Of a DNA stretch of 64,000 bases, positions 44,464-54,301 are shown one piece after another. The stretch's first letter is position 1. The number at the start of each line of letters is the position of its first letter. A model generated the notes under the pieces. The model did no database searches. It was not told the DNA's origin and saw only the letters and a list, made by a program, of their open reading frames with translations. The position numbers and the translations under genes were made by a program. Origin of the DNA: Nostoc desertorum CM1-VF14 (GTDB taxonomy: Bacteria > Cyanobacteriota > Cyanobacteriia > Cyanobacteriales > Nostocaceae). Location: contig JAHHHR010000011.1 in assembly GCA_019359245.1 (NCBI GenBank), positions 85,040 to 149,039 on the forward strand, given 5' to 3'.

Positions 44464-44549
44464 GCTTGGAGTTGGGAAACTCCGGTGAAATTCCGGGACT
44501 GTGCCGCAGCTGTGATGGGATCACCCAAGTCAGAATGCCAACTCTCAAG
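44464..44549 (+). promoter_or_regulatory. Cobalamin (B12) riboswitch
   Basis: An 86-base aptamer with the AdoCbl-riboswitch core GGTGAAATTCCGGGACTG, TGCCGCAGCTGTGA and the B12-box-like AAGTCAGAATGCC. P1 pairs CTTGGAGTTGG (44464-44474) with CCAACTCTCAAG (44538-44549). It stands just ahead of cobG-cobH-cobI and should repress them when adenosylcobalamin is present. The expression platform is downstream at 44578-44602. Confidence 0.9.
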
Positions 44550-44577
44550 ATGTCAGAGAAGACACACTCACCGTCTA

Positions 44578-44602
44578 CTCCCTGCGTTGCACGGGGAAGG
44601 AG
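44578..44602 (+). promoter_or_regulatory. Probable riboswitch expression platform hairpin covering the cobG ribosome site
   Basis: CTCCCTGCG ... CACGGGGAAGGAG can fold with CTCC pairing GGAG and CCCTGC pairing GCACGGG (one bulge), so the ribosome site GGGGAAGGAG (44593-44602) is in the stem. It is followed, 8 bases later, by the TTG start at 44611. That fits translational control by B12. Confidence 0.6.
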
Positions 44603-44610
44603 TTACAAGT

Positions 44611-46170
44611 TTGCTTTCTGAATTTGCCACTTGTCCTGGCTTGTTTTATGCTACACCCGCCACCGATGGTATATTATCTCGCATTAGAATACCAGGTGGA
44701 ATTATTGGTAGTCAGCAGTGCCGTGCGATCGCAGATATAGCAGAACAGCACGGTGGCGGCTATGTAGATGTGACTAATCGAGCTAATCTACAAGTCCGCG
44801 AAATCCGCACGGGGATTAATGCTGAGGTTCTGAAACATCTACAAGATATGGGATTAGGTTCTCGTAATCCTGTTGTAGACCACATCCGTAATATTATGAC
44901 CAGCCCAACTGCTGGTATCGACCCGCTAGAATTAATCGACACGCGCCCTTTTGTCCAAGGTTGGGATGATTATATTGCTGTACATCCGGCGCTTTCGGGA
45001 CTGTCGGCAAAATTTAGCGTTTGCTTTGATGGTGGTGGGATAATTCGGGTGTGCGATCGCTTGAATGATATCCTATTTGCTGCTGTCTTAGTTGACGGTA
45101 ATGTTTATTTCCGCCTCTATCTCAGTGTCGGCGCAAAGGGTCAACCACCCAGCGATATGGGAATTTTGTTACCACCAGAGAAATGTTTGCCCGTCTTGGC
45201 AGCTTTGGCGGATGTATATCTAGCTCATAGTAATACTACAGGTAAGCGTCGGCTACGGCTATTAGAGTTATTGAATACTTTAGGTTGTGAAAATTATCTT
45301 CAGGAAGTTGAACAGTGTTTACCTTTTTCTCTTTTATACAGTGACCTAACCCCCCAACCCCCTTCCCTTGCAGGGAAGGGGGAGGAATTCTCCCCTCTCC
45401 TACAAGGAGAGGGGTTGGGGGAGAGGTCAAATGCTAAGTATCAGCATATTGGCATCCATCCTCAACGTCAGAAAGCCTTATTTTACATTGGTGTCGTCTT
45501 ACCCCTTGGACGATTGGAGAGTAACCAGATGCGGGGTTTAGCAGATTTAGCAACGAAATACGGTAGCGGCACTCTTCGATTAACCCCCTGGCAAAATCTG
45601 CTCTTAACAGATATTCCTCAGCAATGGGTTGTTGATGTCCAAAGTGAAATTGCTTTCTTAGGATTAGATTCCTCAGCAACCAACATCAAGAGTACATTAG
45701 TTGCCTGTTCTGGAAAAAAAGGTTGCGCCGCTTCTGCCACAGATACCAAAAGTCATGCATTAGCATTAGCAGAGTATCTTGAAACTCGCCTCACTCTGGA
45801 TTGCCCTGTTAATATCCACTTTAGCGGCTGCGAAAAATCCTGCGCCCAGCATAGCAAGAGTGATATTACTCTGCTTGGTGTCAGCATTGAGGGTGACAAT
45901 GGAACTGTGGAAGGCTATCACATTTATGTTGGTGACAGCAAGGAGAAATTCGGACGTGAATTATATCAAAATGTAACTTTTGCCGAATTACCTGCATTAA
46001 TAGAGCGGATGCTATATGTATATAAAATTCAACGTTTAAATTCTGATGAGTCTTTTGGGACATTTGCTAATCGATATGCGATCGCCCAATTACACCAGTT
46101 GTTTAATATTATTCCTAAATCATTCGTGAACAACAAGATTCCCAACTTTTTAGAGAAGTCGGCAATCTGA
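44611..46170 (+). CDS. cobG: Precorrin-3B synthase (CobG), with in-frame repeat insertion
   Basis: 519 residues. CobG is an O2-dependent sulfite-reductase-family enzyme with a 4Fe-4S centre that makes precorrin-3B in the aerobic B12 pathway. ATCPGLFYATPATDGILSRIR is the family start. The cluster cysteines are in CSGKKGCAAS and FSGCEKSCAQH, with SKSD after them. The frame opens at 44485 inside the riboswitch, but TTG 44611 with GGGGAAGGAG is the likely start. A 28-residue Pro/Gly-rich block (LTPQPPSLAGKG ... LLQGEGLGERS) lies between the two halves and comes from inserted palindromic DNA. cobH follows after 48 bases. Confidence 0.9.
   Translation: MLSEFATCPGLFYATPATDGILSRIRIPGGIIGSQQCRAIADIAEQHGGGYVDVTNRANLQVREIRTGINAEVLKHLQDMGLGSRNPVVDHIRNIMTSPTAGIDPLELIDTRPFVQGWDDYIAVHPALSGLSAKFSVCFDGGGIIRVCDRLNDILFAAVLVDGNVYFRLYLSVGAKGQPPSDMGILLPPEKCLPVLAALADVYLAHSNTTGKRRLRLLELLNTLGCENYLQEVEQCLPFSLLYSDLTPQPPSLAGKGEEFSPLLQGEGLGERSNAKYQHIGIHPQRQKALFYIGVVLPLGRLESNQMRGLADLATKYGSGTLRLTPWQNLLLTDIPQQWVVDVQSEIAFLGLDSSATNIKSTLVACSGKKGCAASATDTKSHALALAEYLETRLTLDCPVNIHFSGCEKSCAQHSKSDITLLGVSIEGDNGTVEGYHIYVGDSKEKFGRELYQNVTFAELPALIERMLYVYKIQRLNSDESFGTFANRYAIAQLHQLFNIIPKSFVNNKIPNFLEKSAI
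45343..45428. repeat. Palindromic repeat inserted in frame in cobG
   Basis: 86 bases with inverted ends GACCTAACCCCCCAACCCC / GGGGTTGGGGGAGAGGTC and two internal hairpins (CCCTTCCCTTGC / AGGGAAGGGG and CTCCCCTCTCC / GGAGAGGGG). It is translated as a Pro/Gly/Ser-rich linker. The same block type is widespread between cyanobacterial genes. The flanking codons continue normally. Confidence 0.85.
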
Positions 46171-46218
46171 GCCTTTCGATTTTCATCGGTCAATCCAAAA
46201 TCCAAAATCCCAAATCGA

Positions 46219-46845
46219 ATGCCCGACTACATCCGAGATGCCAACGAAATTTACCGCAATTCTTTTGCAATCATCCGGTCAGAAGCGAACCTAGATGTGC
46301 TACCGCCAGATGTAGCAAAAGTTGCTGTGCGTCTCATTCATGCCTGTGGAATGACGGATATTGTCACTGACTTGGGATATTCACCAACCGCAGTGCAATC
46401 CGCAAGGGCAGCACTAGCGGCAGGAGCGCCAATTCTGTGCGATTGCCGGATGGTTGCCGATGGTGTTACCAGGCGACGGTTGTCTGCAAAGAATCAAGTT
46501 ATTTGTACCCTCAATGAGCCGCAAGTGCCAGAAATTGCCCAGCGCCTGGGTACTACAAGGTCGGCGGCAGCTTTAGAATTATGGCGATCGCACCTCCAAG
46601 GGGCAGTGATCGCAATCGGTAATGCGCCCACAGCACTTTTTAGGCTGTTAGAAATGCTCGATGAAGGAGCTAATAAGCCTGCGATTATCTTAGGCTTTCC
46701 AGTTGGGTTTGTCGGTGCAGCCGAATCGAAAGCGGCATTGGCAGCAGATAGTAGAAATGTGCCATTTTTAACCTTACATGGTCGGCGCGGTGGAAGTGCG
46801 ATCGCAGCCGCAGCAGTTAACGCCTTGGCAACGGAGGAAGAATGA
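46219..46845 (+). CDS. cobH: Precorrin-8X methylmutase (CobH/CbiC)
   Basis: A 208-residue enzyme that moves the C11 methyl group to C12, giving hydrogenobyrinic acid. VRLIHACGMTDIV holds the catalytic His, and GFPVGFVGAAESKAAL and PFLTLHGRRGGSAIAAAAVNAL are the other family blocks. The length is usual. Its stop overlaps the cobI start by 4 bases (ATGA), so the genes are translationally coupled. It is under the same riboswitch as cobG. Confidence 0.96.
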   Translation: MPDYIRDANEIYRNSFAIIRSEANLDVLPPDVAKVAVRLIHACGMTDIVTDLGYSPTAVQSARAALAAGAPILCDCRMVADGVTRRRLSAKNQVICTLNEPQVPEIAQRLGTTRSAAALELWRSHLQGAVIAIGNAPTALFRLLEMLDEGANKPAIILGFPVGFVGAAESKAALAADSRNVPFLTLHGRRGGSAIAAAAVNALATEEE

Positions 46846-47552
46846 ATATGGAAACCAAAGGTCGTCTTTATGGAATTGGTGTCGGGCCAGGCGATCCCGA
46901 ACTATTGACTCTGAAAGCACTGCGGTTATTACGTGCAGCTCCTGTGGTAGCCTATCAATCAGCCACAGATAAAGAAAGTATTGCTAGAGCGATCGTGGCG
47001 CAGTATCTACCTGGTAATCAAATCGAGGTGTTATTTCACCTCCCCCGCGCTTTGGAACCAGAAAAGGCCAAGTCTATTTATGATAAAGAAATTGAACCAA
47101 TCGCCGACCATTTAGCGGCGGGTCGAGATGTCGTAGTGCTATGCGAGGGCGATCCATTTTTCTATGGTTCGTTCATGTACCTGTTCACGCGGTTATGTGA
47201 CCAGTATGAAACAGAAGTTGTCCCCGGAGTTTCTTCGCTGATGGCTTGTCCGGTAGCCTTGGGTGTACCTTTCACCTATTACACCGATATTCTCACTGTC
47301 CTACCCGCGCCATTACCAGCAGAAGAACTGACTACACATCTGCTGATGACCGACGCAGCAGCAATTATGAAGCTAGGCCGTCACTTTACCAAAGTACGAG
47401 ATATCCTGCATAAATTAGGGCTGGCATCACGGGCAAGATATATTGAGCGGGCATCAACATCACAGCAACGCATCATACCCCTGGATGAAGTTGATCCAGA
47501 TAAAGTACCTTATTTCTCGATGATTGTGATTCCAACTAAGAATCGACTATAA
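46842..47552 (+). CDS. cobI: Precorrin-2 C20-methyltransferase (CobI/CbiL)
   Basis: A 236-residue SAM-dependent methyltransferase that makes precorrin-3A. The N-terminal GIGVGPGDPELLTLKAL, CEGDPFFYGSFMYL and VPGVSSLMACPVALGVP are SAM-site blocks of the tetrapyrrole methylase family; the third is typical of CobI. Start ATG 46842 overlaps cobH. It is the last gene of the visible cob unit, and other B12 genes must lie elsewhere. Confidence 0.95.
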   Translation: MNMETKGRLYGIGVGPGDPELLTLKALRLLRAAPVVAYQSATDKESIARAIVAQYLPGNQIEVLFHLPRALEPEKAKSIYDKEIEPIADHLAAGRDVVVLCEGDPFFYGSFMYLFTRLCDQYETEVVPGVSSLMACPVALGVPFTYYTDILTVLPAPLPAEELTTHLLMTDAAAIMKLGRHFTKVRDILHKLGLASRARYIERASTSQQRIIPLDEVDPDKVPYFSMIVIPTKNRL

Positions 47553-47597
47553 ACCAGTGACATCCTCAAGCCACGAAATCGGGATAGCGCAGGGTAA

Positions 47598-48796
<1,199 letters not shown>

Positions 48797-48837
48797 TTAA
48801 TGTAGAACTGATATTGTTTACCGTTGATCGTTTCTTC

Positions 48838-50457
48838 TCACTCGGTGTCAGATTCTTGTGCACCTATCTTCCGGACTCTGAATTCTTCCACGTCGGTCAA
48901 TAAAAGATACTTCCTGAGCAACGCTTCATCAAACTCGGCACGGTGATTCATTTTGTTCAGTAAATCTCGTCGTCGCTCCAGCACTTCCAGGTAAATCGAT
49001 TCATAGCCTTTTAATGAGTTTTGCCAAGCAAAGTTTGATTCTTCAAGCTGGCGATTGAAAAACTTCAGATTAATTTCGAGCTTGGAGAACAGATTATCCA
49101 GATGTTCGTTTCGCGCACGCTCGCCACTGTATTTTTCTTCTAGGAATTGAAGCGAAGCCTGCGCTAATTTCTTTTGAATAATCATCTCCTGCTTTTGCTC
49201 AGGAATCAGGGTGAACCTATCTCTGAGGTTTACTGTGCGGATCAGCCAGGGAAGCGTTAACCCTTGAAAAACTAGGGTGATGAGAATGACGATAAACGTG
49301 ATGAAGAGAATTAGCTCACGGTAGGGAAATGGCTGTCCGGCTTGAGTGAGGAGCGGGACGGAAAGTGCGGATGCCAGCGATACCACACCGCGCATTCCCA
49401 CCCAACCGAAAATCAACGGGCCTCTCCATCCTGGATTCGGGTCTGACACCGTGATAAAGCGGCTCATAACTCTCATCAAAACAGAAGTTCCTAGTGTGCA
49501 AAGCAGCCTTGTTCCGATCAGCACGATCGCGATGATTAATCCATACCAAACGGCACTGCCTAAACTAATGTTACCAAGCTGCCGAGTCACAAACGGCAAT
49601 TCGAGTCCGATGAGCAAAAAAATCAGCCCGTTCAAGACAAAGACCAGATTCGCCCATACATTTATGCTTTCAATCCGGCTTTGGTAACTCAGAAGACGAT
49701 CGCGCTTGCTGGATAAGAGCAATCCACCACTAACGACCGCTAGCACGCCTGAACAGTGAAAGTGTTCAGCAGCATAATACATACAGTAAGGCGTAACCAG
49801 GGTTAGAACAATTTCGATACTGGACGTTGTGGGTAATAAACGATGAATGCCATAGAAAATCAATCCCACAACAAGACCGATCGCGATTCCCGTTAAAATC
49901 ACGAAAACGAAGTTGACGGCTGCTGCTTGAAATTGAAACTGTCCGGTGAGAACTGCCGCCAACGCGAAACGAAACACAATCAGCGACGAGGCATCGTTAA
50001 GCAAGCTTTCGCCTTCAACCAGACTGACCAGGGATTTCGGCACGTTGACCCGCCGCATGATCGTCGTCGCAGAAACGGCATCAGGCGGTGAGATAATGCC
50101 ACCCAACAGAAAGCCCATCGCTAGAGTAAAACCGGGAATGAGCGCACTGGAGACCACTGCAATTACGCATGACGTTAAGATGACGATCGGAAAAGCAAAC
50201 CCAATGATTAGCCCTCGCCATTTCCAGAATTCTTTCCACGAGACTTGCCACGCCGCTTCATACAGCAAGGGTGGAAGAAAGATCAGGAAAACTAGCTCTG
50301 GGTTAATGGTGATATTTGAAAACGGAGCGATGAAACTCAGCACGAGTCCGCCCAGTACAAGCACGATCGGATAAGCCAGTCGCAGCTTATTCGCAATCAT
50401 AACCAATCCGAGAATGATCAAGATCAGGCAAATATATTGAATGAAAATGCCTTGCAT
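48838..50457 (-). CDS. Na+/H+ antiporter, CPA1 family
   Basis: A 539-residue protein with about 12 membrane segments in the first 400 residues and a long charged cytosolic tail. Motifs: LIFLPPLLYEAAW, the ion-site GGIISPPDAVSATTI (the Asp pair equivalents) and VEGESLLNDASSLIVFRFAL, which are hallmarks of NHE/NhaP-type antiporters. It exchanges Na+ (or K+) for protons. The 53-base gap to the AKR gene suggests a shared transcript. The C-terminal coiled region (about 430-539) probably regulates it. Confidence 0.93.
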   Translation of the reverse strand: MQGIFIQYICLILIILGLVMIANKLRLAYPIVLVLGGLVLSFIAPFSNITINPELVFLIFLPPLLYEAAWQVSWKEFWKWRGLIIGFAFPIVILTSCVIAVVSSALIPGFTLAMGFLLGGIISPPDAVSATTIMRRVNVPKSLVSLVEGESLLNDASSLIVFRFALAAVLTGQFQFQAAAVNFVFVILTGIAIGLVVGLIFYGIHRLLPTTSSIEIVLTLVTPYCMYYAAEHFHCSGVLAVVSGGLLLSSKRDRLLSYQSRIESINVWANLVFVLNGLIFLLIGLELPFVTRQLGNISLGSAVWYGLIIAIVLIGTRLLCTLGTSVLMRVMSRFITVSDPNPGWRGPLIFGWVGMRGVVSLASALSVPLLTQAGQPFPYRELILFITFIVILITLVFQGLTLPWLIRTVNLRDRFTLIPEQKQEMIIQKKLAQASLQFLEEKYSGERARNEHLDNLFSKLEINLKFFNRQLEESNFAWQNSLKGYESIYLEVLERRRDLLNKMNHRAEFDEALLRKYLLLTDVEEFRVRKIGAQESDTE

Positions 50458-50585
50458 GAGGTGAATGTTGAAGGGTTAGACGACAGCTATTTTCAGGCTT
50501 CGCGACAACTAGAACATTTGCTCCGAACCAAATATAGTCCTCCGGTGGCTTTACTTAACTGCTTGTTTACGTGGCGCATTGTGTC

Positions 50586-50666
50586 CAGGAAACGCTCCTG
50601 CGTATAGCAGCTATCTCTTGCACGGCTGCGATGGGCTACGCCCCGCCATAGGCGATCGCACTCAGC
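50586..50666. repeat. Palindromic repeat cluster (GGCTACGCCCCGCC type)
   Basis: CACGGCTGCGATGGGCTACG and CCCCGCCATAGGCGATCGC belong to the dispersed GC-rich family. They lie in the gap between the antiporter and the SDR genes; no ORF is supported here. Confidence 0.6.
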
Positions 50667-50685
50667 CTAACCACCAGCACTATCC

Positions 50686-51429
50686 TTACCAAGGCTGCGT
50701 GGTTGGGCCAATCGTAAATTCGTTCACGTTTGTGTCTTCTGGTTGGTCAATCGCAAACGCCACAACATTGGCTACTCGATCTGGTGAGATGCCATATTGC
50801 TCATACAACTGAGTCATTTTTTCAGCCATATCTTGGCTGGTAATCTGATTTAACAACTCAGTGTTAATTGCCGCAGGATAAATTGTCGCAGTCCGAATGT
50901 TAGTCCTTTCTTGAGCAGACTCCATGCGTAGAACTTCCATGAAATCGCGCACGAACCATTTCGTCCCACCATACACCGCACCACCTGGATAAGCTTTTAA
51001 TCCAGCAACCGATGAAGTTGTGATCACATGCCCAGACTTTTGGCTAATAAAGGTTGGCAACACAGCAGCGATACCATTGAGTACACCCTTGATATTGATG
51101 TCAACTGTTTGATTCCATTCATCAGTTTTCAATGCAGAAAGTGGAGAATTTGGCATTATGCCAGCGTTCAAGAAAATAACATCGACGCCTCCAAATGTTT
51201 CCTTGGCAAGCTTGACGATCTGGGCGTTATCAGATGGGTTAACCACATCCATCACTTGATAGACTGCTTGTCCGCCATCTGTTTGAATTTCATCAACCAG
51301 TTTTCTCAATTGTTGCTCACGTCGCGCCCCCAATACAACTTTAGCGCCTTTGCCTGCAAGCAATTTCGCAGTTGCTTCACCAATCCCTGATGATGCGCCG
51401 ATAATAATCACAACTTTGTCTTTAATCAT
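50686..51429 (-). CDS. SDR-family oxidoreductase
   Basis: 247 residues. Cofactor loop GASSGIGEAT (11-20), LNAG (87-90) and the catalytic Tyr153-x3-Lys157 in YGGTK, preceded by Ser140 (TTSSVAG). It is an intact classical SDR, an NADP(H) ketoreductase or dehydrogenase of unknown substrate. It ends in NEFTIGPTTQPW, as is usual for a subgroup near AraC-type regulators. Leftward, next to the degenerate SDR stub at 51485. Confidence 0.93.
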   Translation of the reverse strand: MIKDKVVIIIGASSGIGEATAKLLAGKGAKVVLGARREQQLRKLVDEIQTDGGQAVYQVMDVVNPSDNAQIVKLAKETFGGVDVIFLNAGIMPNSPLSALKTDEWNQTVDINIKGVLNGIAAVLPTFISQKSGHVITTSSVAGLKAYPGGAVYGGTKWFVRDFMEVLRMESAQERTNIRTATIYPAAINTELLNQITSQDMAEKMTQLYEQYGISPDRVANVVAFAIDQPEDTNVNEFTIGPTTQPW

Positions 51430-51484
51430 CTTATTCCTCTTTTTGTTGAGTAACTACTGAGTTCCGTAAGAGCGTACTTGCTAA

Positions 51485-51589
51485 TCAGTGGCTAAGGGCA
51501 CGCCGACGGTTCAATGTGGCATCAGCAAAAACTTTTTTGGTAATAAAGGCCACCTTAACTGTGAAGTTTCCATTCGAGTTGGGTAGCAT
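51485..51589 (-). pseudogene. 34-codon SDR stub (gene remnant)
   Basis: ATG 51589 with CAGGAGAAAAC just upstream opens MLPNSNGNFTVKVAFIT, ending KKVFADATLNRRRALSH at TGA. The first part matches [14 protein letters not shown], the start of the SDR at 52754-53527. The G-x-x-x-G-x-G loop that should follow is gone, and the frame stops after 34 codons. So it is the 5' end of a second copy of that SDR, truncated by deletion. Confidence 0.6.
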
Positions 51590-51612
51590 GTTTTCTCCTG
51601 CCAGTTGCTCGT

Positions 51613-52692
51613 TTACCGACTGAGATGCTGATTGAAAAAGGACGCAAGCTTGTCCCACGGGATAAGGTTTACCCGATCGTACAAATCGACATGTCCCGCG
51701 TTCGGAACGATGTAGAGATCCTTTGGTTCGGCAGCACGGTTGTAAGCATCTTCACTGAACTCTCTGGAGTGTGCATCTGCCCCCGTGATGAACAGCATGG
51801 GACGAGGCGAAATCGTCTCTATGTCGTTGAACGGGTAGAAGTTCCCGAACTTGACGATGCTGGTCAGTGTCGGGTGCGTTGTCAGGTTCGGCGACGAACC
51901 TTTGGGGGTGTATTCGCCCCTGGGAGTGCGGTAGAAGTCGTAAAACTCGCGCTGAATGGGGTGGGTGTTCTCGTTAAGCTCATGCACCGTGCCGCCCGTG
52001 TATTTGGTCTCGCCGCCGGTGAACTCCACATAGCGTTGTTCAGCCGCCTCCGCGATCGCTTTCTTTCTCTGTTCGAGGGTTGTCGAATGCCTCAGCCCAT
52101 TACGGTAGGCCGCACCCATGTCATACATGCTGACCGTCGCAATAGCCTTCATGCGCGGGTCGATCTTGGCGGCACTGATGACGAAACTGCCGCTGCCGCA
52201 AATCCCAAGAACGCCAATCCGGTTCCTGTCAATGAATGGCCGGGTGCCTAGAAAATCCACCGCAGCACTGAAATCCTCAGCATAAATATCTGGCGCAACA
52301 ACGTTGCGGGGCTGCCCCTCACTCTCGCCCCAGAAGGACAAATCAAGGGACAAGGTGACGAATCCCTGTTCAGCCAGTTTTTGGGCGTACAGATTCGAGC
52401 TTTGTTCTTTGACTGCACCCATTGGGTGCCCAACGATGATTGCGGGATTCTTAGCGCTCTGATTCAAGGTTTTGGGAATGAAGAGAGTCCCAGCAACTTG
52501 CATGTTGTATTGGTTTTTGAACGTAACCTTCTGCATAGTCACCTTGTCACTTTTATAGAAGTTGTCTGCCCCCTCGACCACAGTGGAGTTCTGGGCGGGT
52601 GCTTGGGAGATATTCATTTTGTCGAGCGCAACTGCCGCCGTCGTCGCGCTGATTGCACTAATCAAGAGGGGTAGTATAACCAGGTGTTTCAT
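51613..52692 (-). CDS. Secreted alpha/beta hydrolase (dienelactone-hydrolase-like)
   Basis: 359 residues. An N-terminal signal peptide (MKHLVILPLLISAISATTAAVAL) is followed by an alpha/beta hydrolase fold: IIVGHPMGAVKEQSS, LSLDLSFWGESEG, the nucleophile elbow LGICGSGSF, FITGADAHS with the acid, and PNAGHVDLYD with the His. The elbow has Cys where lipases have Ser, as in dienelactone hydrolases. It probably acts in the periplasm on an ester or lactone. Gene order and spacing put it in the cassette with the cupin and SDR genes. Confidence 0.9.
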   Translation of the reverse strand: MKHLVILPLLISAISATTAAVALDKMNISQAPAQNSTVVEGADNFYKSDKVTMQKVTFKNQYNMQVAGTLFIPKTLNQSAKNPAIIVGHPMGAVKEQSSNLYAQKLAEQGFVTLSLDLSFWGESEGQPRNVVAPDIYAEDFSAAVDFLGTRPFIDRNRIGVLGICGSGSFVISAAKIDPRMKAIATVSMYDMGAAYRNGLRHSTTLEQRKKAIAEAAEQRYVEFTGGETKYTGGTVHELNENTHPIQREFYDFYRTPRGEYTPKGSSPNLTTHPTLTSIVKFGNFYPFNDIETISPRPMLFITGADAHSREFSEDAYNRAAEPKDLYIVPNAGHVDLYDRVNLIPWDKLASFFNQHLSR

Positions 52693-52753
52693 TAAGTTTT
52701 CAAATGTGTGGATTGGTTAGCTTCGGTTCGACGCGTCTGCCTTTGACGAACAA

Positions 52754-53527
52754 TCACTGCACCGTTTGACCGCCATCGACGACCAAGGTGTGTCCGACGA
52801 TGAAGGCAGCCGCGTCTGAACACAGCCAGATGACGGCATTGGCAATCTCTTCGGGCTGACCCATCCGCCCGACTGGCTCCTCGGAGATTACCTGCTTGCG
52901 TCCTTCAGCAGTGCCGCCAGTGAAGCGATCCATCATCGGTGTGTCAATGTAACCGGGGGCAACGGCATTGACGCGAATATTCTGCGAGGCATAGTCGAGA
53001 GCGGCCGACTTAGTGAGTCCGATCACGCCGTGTTTTGCGGCGGTGTATGCGGCTCCGCCTTTGATGCCTATCACCCCAGCACCCGATGATGTGTTCACGA
53101 TCGCGCCGCCGCCTTGCTTGAGTAGCAACGGAATTTCATACTTCATGCACAGAAAAACGCCGCGCAGGTCGATGTCTACGATCCGATCCCACTCTTCCTC
53201 TTCGATTTCTGCTGTTGCTGTATTTTTCTGCTCCACACCGGCGTTATTAAAAGCAAAGTCCAACCGCCCGAAGGTCTCGATGGTCTTGGAAAGAGCCGCC
53301 TTTACGTCCTCGGCTTGCGTTACGTTGCACTTGATGGCGATCGCTCGTCCGCCGAGTTCTTCGATCATGTGTGCCGTTTCTTGATTGCCCTGTTCTGAAA
53401 CATCGGCGACCACTACATTAGCGCCCTCACGGGCAAATGCCAGCGCCGTAGCTCGACCGATGCCGTTCGCTGCTCCGGTTACAAACGCAACTTTTCCTGT
53501 GTACTTTCCATTTTCGTTCGTTGTCAT
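52754..53527 (-). CDS. SDR-family oxidoreductase (glucose dehydrogenase-like)
   Basis: 257 residues, starting [15 protein letters not shown] with AAGGAAAAAAATC before the ATG at 53527. Motifs: [25 protein letters not shown], Tyr-x3-Lys in YTAAKHG, and the C-terminal VDGGQTVQ, so an intact SDR. The longer reading frame that joins it upstream to the cupin sequence is caused by the cupin frameshift and does not represent a real fusion. Confidence 0.93.
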   Translation of the reverse strand: MTTNENGKYTGKVAFVTGAANGIGRATALAFAREGANVVVADVSEQGNQETAHMIEELGGRAIAIKCNVTQAEDVKAALSKTIETFGRLDFAFNNAGVEQKNTATAEIEEEEWDRIVDIDLRGVFLCMKYEIPLLLKQGGGAIVNTSSGAGVIGIKGGAAYTAAKHGVIGLTKSAALDYASQNIRVNAVAPGYIDTPMMDRFTGGTAEGRKQVISEEPVGRMGQPEEIANAVIWLCSDAAAFIVGHTLVVDGGQTVQ

Positions 53528-53583
53528 GATTTTTTTCCTTAATTCTTTACCTAACAAAGTCTTAAAACCACCAGATGCAAAGA

Positions 53584-54082
53584 TCAGTTGGGATATTGCT
53601 CGTCGCTGACATGCTCCAGCCAGTCCACAGGTTTGCCATTGAGTTCTTCGTGAATGGCAAACCTGTGGACTGGCTGTGGTGGCTGTAGCTCCGTGCCAGT
53701 GTTTCAGTCCGGGCGCAATTCGGACGACATCACCCGGTCTGATTTCCTGAATTTGTCCGCCCCATTGCTGGACATAACCAGACCCAGCAGTCACAATCAG
53801 GGTCTGTCCCAGTGGATGGGTGTGCCATGCTGTCCTAGCACCAGGCTCGAAGGTTACACTAGCACCAGCCGTGCGTGACGGGTCGTGTGCTGAAAACAGG
53901 GAATTGATGCGGACGGAACCTGTGAAATATTCGGTTGATCCTCTAGTAGAAGGCTGCAAACCTTTCCGAGTAATCTCCACTGTCCGTGTGCTATTGTCTG
54001 ATATAACTTGTGTCTGACCTGCATGAGCAAGCGCCAAAGTAAGCAGGGAAAAAGAGATGATAGTCGTAGCAAGCAGTTTCAT
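53584..54082 (-). pseudogene. Secreted cupin protein gene, broken by a +1 frameshift at a perfect palindrome
   Basis: ATG 54082 (GGAG 7 bases upstream) codes for a signal peptide ([21 protein letters not shown]) and a cupin with [21 protein letters not shown] and [20 protein letters not shown]. After GATATTA the frame reads unrelated residues, but the next frame continues with [17 protein letters not shown] and TGA 53584-53586, the normal end of this cupin family. The point of frame change is the inverted repeat at 53617-53676. Relatives have about [13 protein letters not shown] there (from memory of the family). The gene encodes a quercetinase/mandelonitrile-lyase-type cupin, now probably not functional. 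Confidence 0.8.
53617..53676. repeat. Perfect 24-bp inverted repeat with 12-base loop inside the cupin pseudogene
   Basis: Arms 53617-53640 (starts CAGCCAGTCCACAG) and 53653-53676 (ends CTGTGGACTGGCTG) are perfect complements over 24 bases, with a 12-base loop. One arm is ordinary cupin code; the other replaces the residues expected in relatives. Confidence 0.95.
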
Positions 54083-54301
54083 TTCCGTCTCCAACTTTCA
54101 GGTTTTACTAAACTGCAATTTTGGTAGCTAGGAGGCAAATCTCTTACCCAATCAAAACTGAGTTTTCTATTAAATAAAAATCTAGAATGCTTATAAGAAG
54201 CCGAAATCATTTTCCATTGCTTTAGCTTCATTCTATGAATCCTGAAGAACAAGTAATAGGACGATCGTCTAAGATCGTTGTACAATTCTGCAAACTTAGA
54301 A

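Noticed and set aside
44485..44610. N-terminal extension of cobG
   Set aside because: These bases form the B12 riboswitch core and platform, and the residues are unlike CobG.
52754..54094. A natural cupin-SDR fusion protein of 446 residues
   Set aside because: The cupin's normal C-terminus is found in another frame and ends at 53584, and the SDR has its own ATG and ribosome site. The join is a by-product of a frameshift.
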